A stretch of 6,085 bases of DNA from Bifidobacterium breve (GTDB lineage Bacteria > Actinomycetota > Actinomycetes > Nanopelagicales > Nanopelagicaceae). Positions 1-5,285 of this stretch are shown one piece after another. How positions within the stretch are numbered: the stretch's first letter is position 1; each line of letters begins with the position of its first letter. Both the position numbers and the translations under genes were made by a program. The stretch covers positions 1-6,085 of the forward strand of contig CALPKA020000036.1 in assembly GCA_943324025.2 (NCBI GenBank). The letters are read 5' to 3'. The notes below the pieces were generated by a model. The model searched no databases. It was given only the letters and a program-made list of their open reading frames with translations, and was not told the origin of the DNA.

Positions 1-680
1 AGTACGCCAGCAGTTCCAGGAACAGATTCAATTAAAATTGCCGCAATTGTTTTTGGTCCTTCAAAAATAATAGTTTGCTCTAAATGTTCAAGAGCGCGCT
101 GACACTCTTCCTCTTGGTTGGTTGCCCAAAATGCGGTTCGATACAAATAAGGTCCCCAGAAATGCACATGTCCATAACCAAACTCATTTGGAAATCTTCT
201 TGGATCTCCTGTTGCATTAATCGCAGATCCAGTATTGCCATGATAAGAACGGTATGTTGATAAAACTTTGTGCTTATTGGTGTGAAGTCTGGCCATTCTG
301 ATCGCATTTTCAATTCCATCTGCGCCACCATTTGTGAAGAAAACTTTCTTAAAACTATCTCCGGCAACACCGGTAATTCTCTTTGCTGCTTCATTTCTTG
401 CTTCATTTGCATGTTGTGGTGCAACTGTTGCTAAAACATCTGCTTGTTCTTTAATTGCTGCAATAACCTTTGGATGCTGATGACCAATATTTGTAAAAAC
501 TAACTGACAAGAAAAATCTAAGTACTTCTTTCCCGTAAAATCCCAGAAGTAAGAACCGGCGCCGCCGGCAACTGTCATCGGCGAGATTTGCCCCTGTGCT
601 GACCATGAGTGAAATACATTTGCTCGGTCGTCGGCAAAAACCTTTGCTGCTTTGTCTGGGTTATTTTCTGGGGTACTCAC
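1..680 (-). CDS. Class III PLP-dependent aminotransferase (aspartate aminotransferase family), 5' part only
   Basis: The N-terminal 226 residues of a fold-type I, class III (omega/beta-alanine-type) aminotransferase are present; the rest lies beyond the left edge. The start is GTG at 680: it is preceded by AGGGAG 4 nt upstream, the frame has a TAG 11 codons upstream, and no other start codon lies between. Visible family features are HSWSAQ (residues 24-29), the substrate-entry segment YFWDFTGKKYLDF (44-56), the cofactor-phosphate region FFTNGGADGIENAIRMAR (114-131), YRSYHG (143-148) and the strand with IESVPGTAGV (217-226). The catalytic DEV aspartate and the PLP lysine would come later and cannot be checked. 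This sequence style matches actinobacterial proteins annotated only as 'aspartate aminotransferase family'. Family members use omega-amino acids such as beta-alanine, taurine or 4-aminobutyrate with pyruvate or 2-oxoglutarate. It is divergent from mmsA, so I infer that it supplies malonate or methylmalonate semialdehyde; the exact substrate is not determined. Confidence 0.92.
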   Translation of the reverse strand, partial: MSTPENNPDKAAKVFADDRANVFHSWSAQGQISPMTVAGGAGSYFWDFTGKKYLDFSCQLVFTNIGHQHPKVIAAIKEQADVLATVAPQHANEARNEAAKRITGVAGDSFKKVFFTNGGADGIENAIRMARLHTNKHKVLSTYRSYHGNTGSAINATGDPRRFPNEFGYGHVHFWGPYLYRTAFWATNQEEECQRALEHLEQTIIFEGPKTIAAILIESVPGTAGV

Positions 681-684
681 ATTG

Positions 685-690
685 CTCCCT
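685..690 (-). promoter_or_regulatory. Shine-Dalgarno for the left-edge aminotransferase
   Basis: On the minus strand AGGGAG is followed by CAAT and then the GTG start at 680. The spacing is short but usable. It decides the start, because an overlapping ATG at 682 runs straight into TGA. Confidence 0.55.
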
Positions 691-768
691 AATTGCTCGC
701 TTATTTCCTAACCCAATCTAATCACTTATGCGGGCTTTTTGGTAGGAAGGGGTAATTTCATAGCCGCA

Positions 769-782
769 ATACCTTCAGGTAT
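769..782. repeat. 14-bp dyad ATACCT-TC-AGGTAT upstream of mmsA
   Basis: A perfect 6-bp inverted repeat with a 2-nt centre overlaps the first bases of the putative mmsA -10 element. Its position, ending 9 nt before the start codon, is where a repressor operator would sit. No regulator gene is present in the window to pair it with, so the operator role is an inference. Confidence 0.4.
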
Positions 783-792
783 GGTTGCCATA
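780..792. promoter_or_regulatory. Putative leaderless promoter -10 (TATGGT) and second dyad at the mmsA start
   Basis: TATGGT at 780-785 fits the TAnnnT -10 consensus and lies 6 nt before the ATG at 792, so transcription would begin at or next to the start codon. The only AGG upstream (777-779) is 12 nt away, too far for normal ribosome binding, which supports leaderless initiation. The -35 region (TTCATA, 757-762) is weak. The same bases form a second dyad, TATGG-TTG-CCATA (780-792), overlapping the first. Confidence 0.4.
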
Positions 793-2276
793 TGGAAACT
801 ATTTCACATTGGATTAACGGCGCACTATCAACTGAGAAATCAGATCGCACTGGTGATGTATATAACCCAGCTACTGGCCAGATCTGTGCGAAGGTAAATT
901 TTGCAACACCACAGACGGTAGATCATGCCGTAGATGTAGCAACTAAAGCATTTGAGACGTGGCGCCACGCTTCATTAACTAAGCGCACCCAGGTTCTATT
1001 TGCATTTCGTGAATTAGTAAATCAAAACAAGGAAAAGTTAGCTGCGCTAATCACAAAAGAGCATGGAAAAGTTTTGAGTGATGCTTATGGCGAAGTTACT
1101 CGAGGACTTGAGGTTGTTGAGTTTGCTTGTGGAATTCCACATCTATTAAAGGGTGGCTTCTCTGAAGAGGTTTCAACTGGTGTTGATGTTTATTCAATTC
1201 GCCAGCCATTAGGACCTGTTGCAGTAATTTCACCATTTAACTTCCCAGCGATGGTACCTATGTGGTTTTTCCCAATCGCAATCGCTTGCGGAAATACAGT
1301 CATTGTTAAGCCATCTGAAAAAGATCCAAGTGCCATCATGTTGGTTGCGCAATTACTTAAAGAGGCTGGATTACCAGAGGGTGTATTTAACGTTGTTCAT
1401 GGAGACAAGGTTGCAGTTGATGCGTTGTTAACCCATCCAGGGATTAAATCTGTTTCCTTTGTTGGTTCAACTCCAATTGCAAAATATGTTTATGAGAATG
1501 GCACAAAAGCTGGAAAGCGAGTGCAGGCATTAGGCGGGGCTAAGAATCACATGATCGTTCTGCCAGATGCAGATCTTGATTTAGCAGCAGATGCAGCAAT
1601 TAACGCAGGCTTTGGATCTGCCGGTGAAAGATGTATGGCGATCTCAGCAATTGTGGCAGTTGAACCAATTGCCGATAAGTTAATTGAGAAAATTACTGAA
1701 AGAGCCACAAAGATTAAAACCGGTGATGGCACAAAGGGTGCTGATATGGGACCACTTGTCACCAAGGTGCACCGTGACAAGGTTGCCTCATATATTGAAG
1801 CTGGTGAAAAAGAGGGTGCCAAGATTGTTTTTGATGGCAGAAAAGTTGCCGTAGATGGTGATGGCTTCTGGCTTGGACCTACCTTGTTTGATCAAGTTAA
1901 GACCAGCATGAGCATCTACCAAGAAGAGATCTTTGGACCAGTTCTAAGCGTTATTCGCGTTAAGAGCTATGACGAGGCGTTAAAGATGGTTAATGATCAC
2001 CAATATGGAAATGGAACTGCGATCTTTACCAATGATGGTGGAGCAGCTCGAAGATTCCAAAACGAGGTAGAGGTTGGAATGGTTGGCATCAACGTTCCTA
2101 TTCCAGTGCCAATGGCTTACTTCTCATTTGGTGGTTGGAAGAACTCATTATTTGGTGACTCACATGCGCACGGAACTGAAGGCGTTCACTTCTTTACCCG
2201 TGGCAAGGTTGTTACAAGTAGGTGGTTAGATCCAAGCCATGGTGGAATTAATTTAGGTTTCCCACAAAATACCTAA
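792..2276 (+). CDS. mmsA: CoA-acylating methylmalonate-semialdehyde dehydrogenase
   Basis: A complete 494-residue cytosolic enzyme of the aldehyde dehydrogenase superfamily, at the usual MMSDH length (about 490-500). It oxidises methylmalonate semialdehyde to propionyl-CoA and malonate semialdehyde to acetyl-CoA, with NAD+ and CoA and loss of CO2 (as established for MmsA/IolA). Visible motifs are the oxyanion asparagine in PFNFP (N150), NAD-binding VKPSE (K173), FVGSTPIAKYVY (223-234), the diagnostic ALGGAKNH (246-253), the catalytic thiol in FGSAGERCMA (C281, preceded by R280) and EEIFGP (E379). ALGG replaces the ELGG that carries the general-base glutamate of hydrolytic aldehyde dehydrogenases, as expected for a CoA-acylating member. 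ATG 792 is the only start: TAA at 753 blocks the frame and no other start codon intervenes. The name iolA is equally possible by sequence, but no inositol genes are near. Flanking aminotransferases favour beta-alanine, beta-aminoisobutyrate or valine catabolism. Confidence 0.96.
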   Translation: METISHWINGALSTEKSDRTGDVYNPATGQICAKVNFATPQTVDHAVDVATKAFETWRHASLTKRTQVLFAFRELVNQNKEKLAALITKEHGKVLSDAYGEVTRGLEVVEFACGIPHLLKGGFSEEVSTGVDVYSIRQPLGPVAVISPFNFPAMVPMWFFPIAIACGNTVIVKPSEKDPSAIMLVAQLLKEAGLPEGVFNVVHGDKVAVDALLTHPGIKSVSFVGSTPIAKYVYENGTKAGKRVQALGGAKNHMIVLPDADLDLAADAAINAGFGSAGERCMAISAIVAVEPIADKLIEKITERATKIKTGDGTKGADMGPLVTKVHRDKVASYIEAGEKEGAKIVFDGRKVAVDGDGFWLGPTLFDQVKTSMSIYQEEIFGPVLSVIRVKSYDEALKMVNDHQYGNGTAIFTNDGGAARRFQNEVEVGMVGINVPIPVPMAYFSFGGWKNSLFGDSHAHGTEGVHFFTRGKVVTSRWLDPSHGGINLGFPQNT

Positions 2277-2280
2277 ATTA
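2249..2280. terminator. Perfect 10-bp inverted repeat spanning two convergent stop codons
   Basis: TAATTTAGGT (2249-2258) and ACCTAAATTA (2271-2280) are exact reverse complements separated by 12 nt. The right arm contains both the mmsA TAA (2274-2276) and the opposing TAA (2280-2278). It could act as a bidirectional transcription end for a gene pair that has only 1 nt between stops. The stem is AU-rich and no immediate U-tract follows on either strand (nearest TTTTT is at 2291-2295 on the plus strand), so it is not a classical intrinsic terminator. Confidence 0.4.
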
Positions 2281-3699
2281 GCCGCGAATAGTTTTTGCTA
2301 ATTCCTTAAAGTCATTAACCATAAAATCAATCTCTGCTTGACCATGCGCTAAAGAAATTAGCCATTGCTCATCTAATCCTGGTGGAGTCATAATTCCATG
2401 GTTTAACGACCATAGGAATGAAAGCTCTGCAACTTGGAAATCTGTTGCTTTGTAATCTCGGTAATTTCGAACTGGTCTATCAGACCAGGTAACACAGCCC
2501 TTAACACCAAATCCAACAGTGTGAGCTGGTAATTCGTACTGATCGATAATCTCTTTGATTCGAGTTAGCGCTTGAATATTTAATGATTCAGCTTTTTCAA
2601 GTGCTTCGGCTGTGCAAATCTTGTCTACAGCTTTAACTGCAGCCATCGCTAAAATATGTCCATTAAATGTACCAAGGTGTGGCATACGTCCATCGGTAAC
2701 TGGCTTCATAAACTCTGTTTTGCCACCAAAGGCTGCAAGTGGAATTCCACCACCAATAGATTTTGCAAGACAAATTAAATCTGGAATTACGCCAAGACGT
2801 TGGGCAGCTCCTTGTGGTCCAGCTGTTAATCCAGTTTTTACCTCATCGAAAATTAAAACAATTTTGTATTGATCACATAGAGCACGAACTGCCTCTAGGT
2901 ATCCCTCATCTGGCAAAACAATTCCTATATTTTCTAAAACTGGTTCAACAATAAAACAAGCAATAGTTGCAGAGTGTTTTTGGAAGACATTTTCAAGTGC
3001 TTCAATGTTGTTATAAGGAACCACATATGACTCACCTGGCACTGAAGCATTTCCGATCACAGAGTTTGGAGAATCAGCTGGTCCTGCTTTATCTAGTGAA
3101 GGTTTGGTTGAAACCATAAGTGCATCACCACTTCCGTGGTAACCACCTTCCACCTTTACTACTCCCTCTTTACCGGTGTATGCACGTGCAGTTCTTACTG
3201 CATACATGGTGGACTCAGTTCCTGAGTTGGTAAATCTGATTTGATCAATACCGAAGCGTCGACAGAGCAACTCCGCTGCCAGCCTTGAATCTGGAGATGG
3301 GGCGGTATACAAAGTTCCAACATCTAATGCCGACTTAAGCTCTTTAATAACCTCTTGATTTAAATGGCCAGCAAGCATCGAACCAAAGCCCATTGAGAGA
3401 TCTAGCATCTTGCGACCATCGACATCAGTCATCCAAGCGCCCTTGGCAGACTTGATTGAGATTGGATATGGATCAAAAGATTGGAAAGATGAGTGAGCAC
3501 CAAGTGGAATTGTTTTAAGAGCTGTTAAGTACTCTGCACTCGAGCTACGAAGATTAGATTTATAACGATCTAGTTGTTCCTGAAATAATTTTTCAAGACG
3601 AGCAGGATCAAGTGGATTTGAATGTGTTGGTACTGAACGAAAGGTTTGGTTGTGGTGCGTTTGTGTTTTCATGCGATTTTGTACTGTCAAAGGGTCCAA
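2278..3699 (-). CDS. Class III aminotransferase, glutamate-1-semialdehyde aminomutase (HemL)-like
   Basis: A complete PLP enzyme of fold type I. Counted from TTG 3699 it has 473 residues. Visible motifs are the GSAM-style entry IPLGAHSSFQSF (64-75), the cofactor-phosphate loop TNSGTES (157-163), YHG (187-189), the pyridine-nitrogen aspartate in IFDEVKTG (D285), the Schiff-base lysine in LAKSIGGGIP (K313) and GTFNGH (343-348). It is clearly in the GSAM-like branch, but I do not call it hemL. DEVKTG replaces the usual DEVMTG, GTFNGH replaces the usual GT.SGNP, an N-terminal extension of about 55 residues is present, and no porphyrin genes are nearby. GSAM-like enzymes include beta-amino-acid aminotransferases (such as the Variovorax beta-phenylalanine enzyme, whose GTFN motif is similar). 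With mmsA adjacent, a beta-amino-acid substrate is the best inference. ATG at 3672 (464 residues) is an alternative start; TTG 3699 has AGGT 4 nt upstream, and TAG lies three codons before it. Confidence 0.93.
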   Translation of the reverse strand: MDPLTVQNRMKTQTHHNQTFRSVPTHSNPLDPARLEKLFQEQLDRYKSNLRSSSAEYLTALKTIPLGAHSSFQSFDPYPISIKSAKGAWMTDVDGRKMLDLSMGFGSMLAGHLNQEVIKELKSALDVGTLYTAPSPDSRLAAELLCRRFGIDQIRFTNSGTESTMYAVRTARAYTGKEGVVKVEGGYHGSGDALMVSTKPSLDKAGPADSPNSVIGNASVPGESYVVPYNNIEALENVFQKHSATIACFIVEPVLENIGIVLPDEGYLEAVRALCDQYKIVLIFDEVKTGLTAGPQGAAQRLGVIPDLICLAKSIGGGIPLAAFGGKTEFMKPVTDGRMPHLGTFNGHILAMAAVKAVDKICTAEALEKAESLNIQALTRIKEIIDQYELPAHTVGFGVKGCVTWSDRPVRNYRDYKATDFQVAELSFLWSLNHGIMTPPGLDEQWLISLAHGQAEIDFMVNDFKELAKTIRG

Positions 3700-3822
3700 A
3701 TAGACCTAAGTTTGGCGTGCACACTCCTAGTCAAGCGTTTGTAATACTTGGTTAGTTTAGCAGAGTTAAATTATTAAGCAACTAATTGAAATTTACGCAT
3801 AAATTTAAGTTTTTTAGTAGAT

Positions 3823-3850
3823 AAGTAACATTAATTTAACAAAGTTACTT
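3823..3850. repeat. Inverted repeat AAGTAAC/GTTACTT, candidate operator
   Basis: Arms at 3823-3829 and 3844-3850 are exact reverse complements, with a 14-nt AT-only-plus-one-C spacer. It lies 47-74 nt before the dehydrogenase start, upstream of the putative -10. It is the least AT-biased of the three dyads here and so the best operator candidate, but no cognate regulator is visible. Confidence 0.25.
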
Positions 3851-3883
3851 TTAAGAACTATGGGGTAAATGCTTAAAAACAGG

Positions 3884-3889
3884 TAATCT
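3884..3889 (+). promoter_or_regulatory. Putative leaderless -10 (TAATCT) of the FAD dehydrogenase gene
   Basis: TAATCT matches TAnnnT and ends 7 nt before the GTG at 3897. The only purine-rich sequence upstream (AGG, 3881-3883) is 13 nt from the start codon, too far for ordinary ribosome binding. Together these point to a transcript beginning at the GTG. No good -35 is seen (TGGGGT at 3861-3866). The six bases CAGGTA (3880-3885) repeat the arrangement at mmsA (776-781). Confidence 0.42.
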
Positions 3890-3896
3890 TCCCCTT

Positions 3897-5285
3897 GTGA
3901 TAAAAAGTAGAATTGACTTAACTCCTCAGCAAATTGAACATTTAAAAACTTTAGTTACTGGTCAAGTTTCAACAAATGAAACAATTTTAGATCAACATGG
4001 TAGAGATGAATCTGCAATTCCACCTGTTAGACCATCGGCAGTTGTTATGCCACAAAGTACTGAAGAGGTTTCAAAGGTTTTGGCATACTGCAATAAAGAA
4101 GGAATACCGGTAGTTGCATTTGGTGCTGGCTCATCCCTTGAAGGCCATGTATTGCCACTTTTTGGCGGCATATCTTTAGATTTAACACTGATGAATAAAG
4201 TAATTGAAATACGATCTGATGACCTACTTGTTCGTGTCCAACCCGGAGTGCATAGAGTTGAGTTAAATGAAAAGTTAGCCCGGTCAGGATTATTTTTCTC
4301 AGTAGATCCAGGAGCTGACGCAACATTAGGTGGTATGGCTGCAACAGGAGCTGCTGGAACTACCACGGTTAGATACGGTTCAATGCGCGACAATGTTTTA
4401 GCACTAACTGCTGTGATGGCTGATGGAACTGTTATTCGAACTGGAAGAGAGACGAGAAAGCTTTCTGCAGGATATGACCTAACTAGATTATTGGTTGGTT
4501 CAGAGGGCACACTCGCTGTTATCACAGAACTTACTCTTCGGATTTTTGGAATTCCAGAAAAAATGGCTGCAGCCATAGTTCGATTCGAAAATCTCTCAGA
4601 TGGAGTAACTGCAGCAACTGCGATTGTTAGATCTGGTATTTCAATTGCTAGATGTGAATTCTTGGATGCAAAGTGCATTAAGAATGTTAATGCCCATGAT
4701 GGTCTGACTCTGACTGAGGTTCCAACATTATTTTTTGAGTTCCATGGCTCCCCTCAAGGTGTTGCAGAGGATGCAGAGTCTGTGAAGGCAATTGTTGAAG
4801 AGTTTGGTGGCTCTGAGTTTGAGTGGACAACAGATGAGGGTGCAAGAAGAAAATTATGGCAAGCACGTCACAATGCTTACTGGGCTGGAATTGCTGCTAA
4901 TCCTGGAATGCGTGCTGTTAGCACAGATGCAGCAGTACCACTTTCAAAACTTGCTGAAGCTGTGACTGTGGCAGATGAGATTTTAAGTAAGCATCCTTAT
5001 CCATTTTCAATATTAGGACATGTTGCCGATGCAAACTTTCACTGCTTTATAGTTACCGATCCAGCAAAACCTGAGCAATTAGAGAATGTTCGCCACCTTA
5101 CCCATGATATAACTATGAAAATTATTGAAATGGGTGGAACCTGCACAGGTGAACATGGAATAGGCTCAGGAAAAATTCAGGCTTTAGAGGCTGAAACTGG
5201 AGCGCCAGCGGTTAGTATTATGCGTTCGATTAAAAATTCACTTGATCCAAATAATATTTTAAATCCTGGGAAGGTATTTAACTAA
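3897..5285 (+). CDS. FAD-linked D-lactate / D-2-hydroxy-acid dehydrogenase (GlcD/LDHD type)
   Basis: A complete 462-residue flavoprotein of the VAO family: an N-terminal FAD_binding_4 domain (about 45-220) and a C-terminal FAD-oxidase C domain (about 222-460). It oxidises D-lactate or related D-2-hydroxy acids to 2-oxo acids and passes electrons to the respiratory chain. Motifs are the FAD pyrophosphate loop FGAGSSLEGH (75-84), DPGADATLGGMAATGAAGTT (137-156), RYGSMRDNVL (159-168), VGSEGTLAVITE (200-211), the metal/substrate segment GHVADANFH (374-382) and GTCTGEHGIGSGK (414-426). LWQARHNAYWA (320-330) and STDAAVPLSKL (342-352) closely resemble mitochondrial-type D-lactate dehydrogenase (LDHD/Dld), so this fits better than GlcD of the three-subunit glycolate oxidase; no glcE or glcF is next to it. 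GTG 3897 is the only plausible start, as TAA at 3852 closes the frame. There is no signal peptide or membrane span. In GHVADANFH two glycines common in the family are alanine. Confidence 0.94.
   Translation: MIKSRIDLTPQQIEHLKTLVTGQVSTNETILDQHGRDESAIPPVRPSAVVMPQSTEEVSKVLAYCNKEGIPVVAFGAGSSLEGHVLPLFGGISLDLTLMNKVIEIRSDDLLVRVQPGVHRVELNEKLARSGLFFSVDPGADATLGGMAATGAAGTTTVRYGSMRDNVLALTAVMADGTVIRTGRETRKLSAGYDLTRLLVGSEGTLAVITELTLRIFGIPEKMAAAIVRFENLSDGVTAATAIVRSGISIARCEFLDAKCIKNVNAHDGLTLTEVPTLFFEFHGSPQGVAEDAESVKAIVEEFGGSEFEWTTDEGARRKLWQARHNAYWAGIAANPGMRAVSTDAAVPLSKLAEAVTVADEILSKHPYPFSILGHVADANFHCFIVTDPAKPEQLENVRHLTHDITMKIIEMGGTCTGEHGIGSGKIQALEAETGAPAVSIMRSIKNSLDPNNILNPGKVFN
5271..5274 (+). promoter_or_regulatory. 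Ribosome-binding site for terC inside the dehydrogenase gene
   Basis: GGGAAGG (5268-5274) near the end of the upstream gene ends 10 nt before the TerC ATG. Combined with the TAATG overlap, it supports translation of terC from the same mRNA. Confidence 0.45.

Larger units (their letters stand above)
681..791. promoter_or_regulatory. Divergent intergenic region between aminotransferase and mmsA
   Basis: This 111-bp stretch must carry promoters in both directions. For the minus-strand gene there is a possible -10 TAGATT (722 to 717), with no convincing -35. For mmsA there is a TATGGT element next to the start codon. The right half contains two overlapping dyads (listed separately). A GGAAGGGG run at 746-753 looks like a Shine-Dalgarno but lies about 40 nt before the mmsA start and precedes no usable start codon. 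Confidence 0.5.
3700..3896. promoter_or_regulatory. AT-rich divergent intergenic region with several inverted repeats
   Basis: This 197-bp region separates the HemL-like gene (minus) from the FAD dehydrogenase (plus). For the minus gene a possible sigma70-type promoter is TTGCTT (3781 to 3776), 16-nt spacer, TAAACT (3759 to 3754), giving a leader of roughly 50 nt. Three short perfect inverted repeats lie between 3789 and 3878: AAATTTA/TAAATTT with a 4-nt loop, AAGTAAC/GTTACTT with a 14-nt spacer, and TTTTAAG/CTTAAAA with a 16-nt spacer. AT richness makes short dyads likely by chance, so individual significance is low. Confidence 0.5.

Noticed and set aside
695..740. GCTCGC (695-700) can pair with GCGGGC (730-735) followed by TTTTT, like a plus-strand terminator.
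   Set aside because: The loop would be 29 nt and the stem needs a wobble pair; there is no plus-strand gene upstream to terminate.
726..791. A 21-codon minus-strand frame beginning at the CATATG shared with the mmsA start (MATIPEGIAAMKLPLPTKKPA).
   Set aside because: It has no Shine-Dalgarno, lies in the promoter region of mmsA and is closed by TAA before the aminotransferase, whose frame it shares only across further stops. Protein-like look alone is not enough.
781..894. ATG at 781 opens a 37-codon frame overlapping the mmsA start.
   Set aside because: It is out of frame with mmsA, has no ribosome-binding site at proper spacing and no recognisable product.
3686..3691. TTGACA on the minus strand, a perfect -35 hexamer.
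   Set aside because: It lies inside the N-terminal codons of the HemL-like gene if TTG is used, and nothing like a -10 follows at 16-18 nt (AACACA).
3992..4678. Long 228-codon open frame on the minus strand opposite the FAD dehydrogenase.
   Set aside because: It is fully antisense to a gene with clear family motifs, shows no recognisable domain, and reads as a composition artefact.
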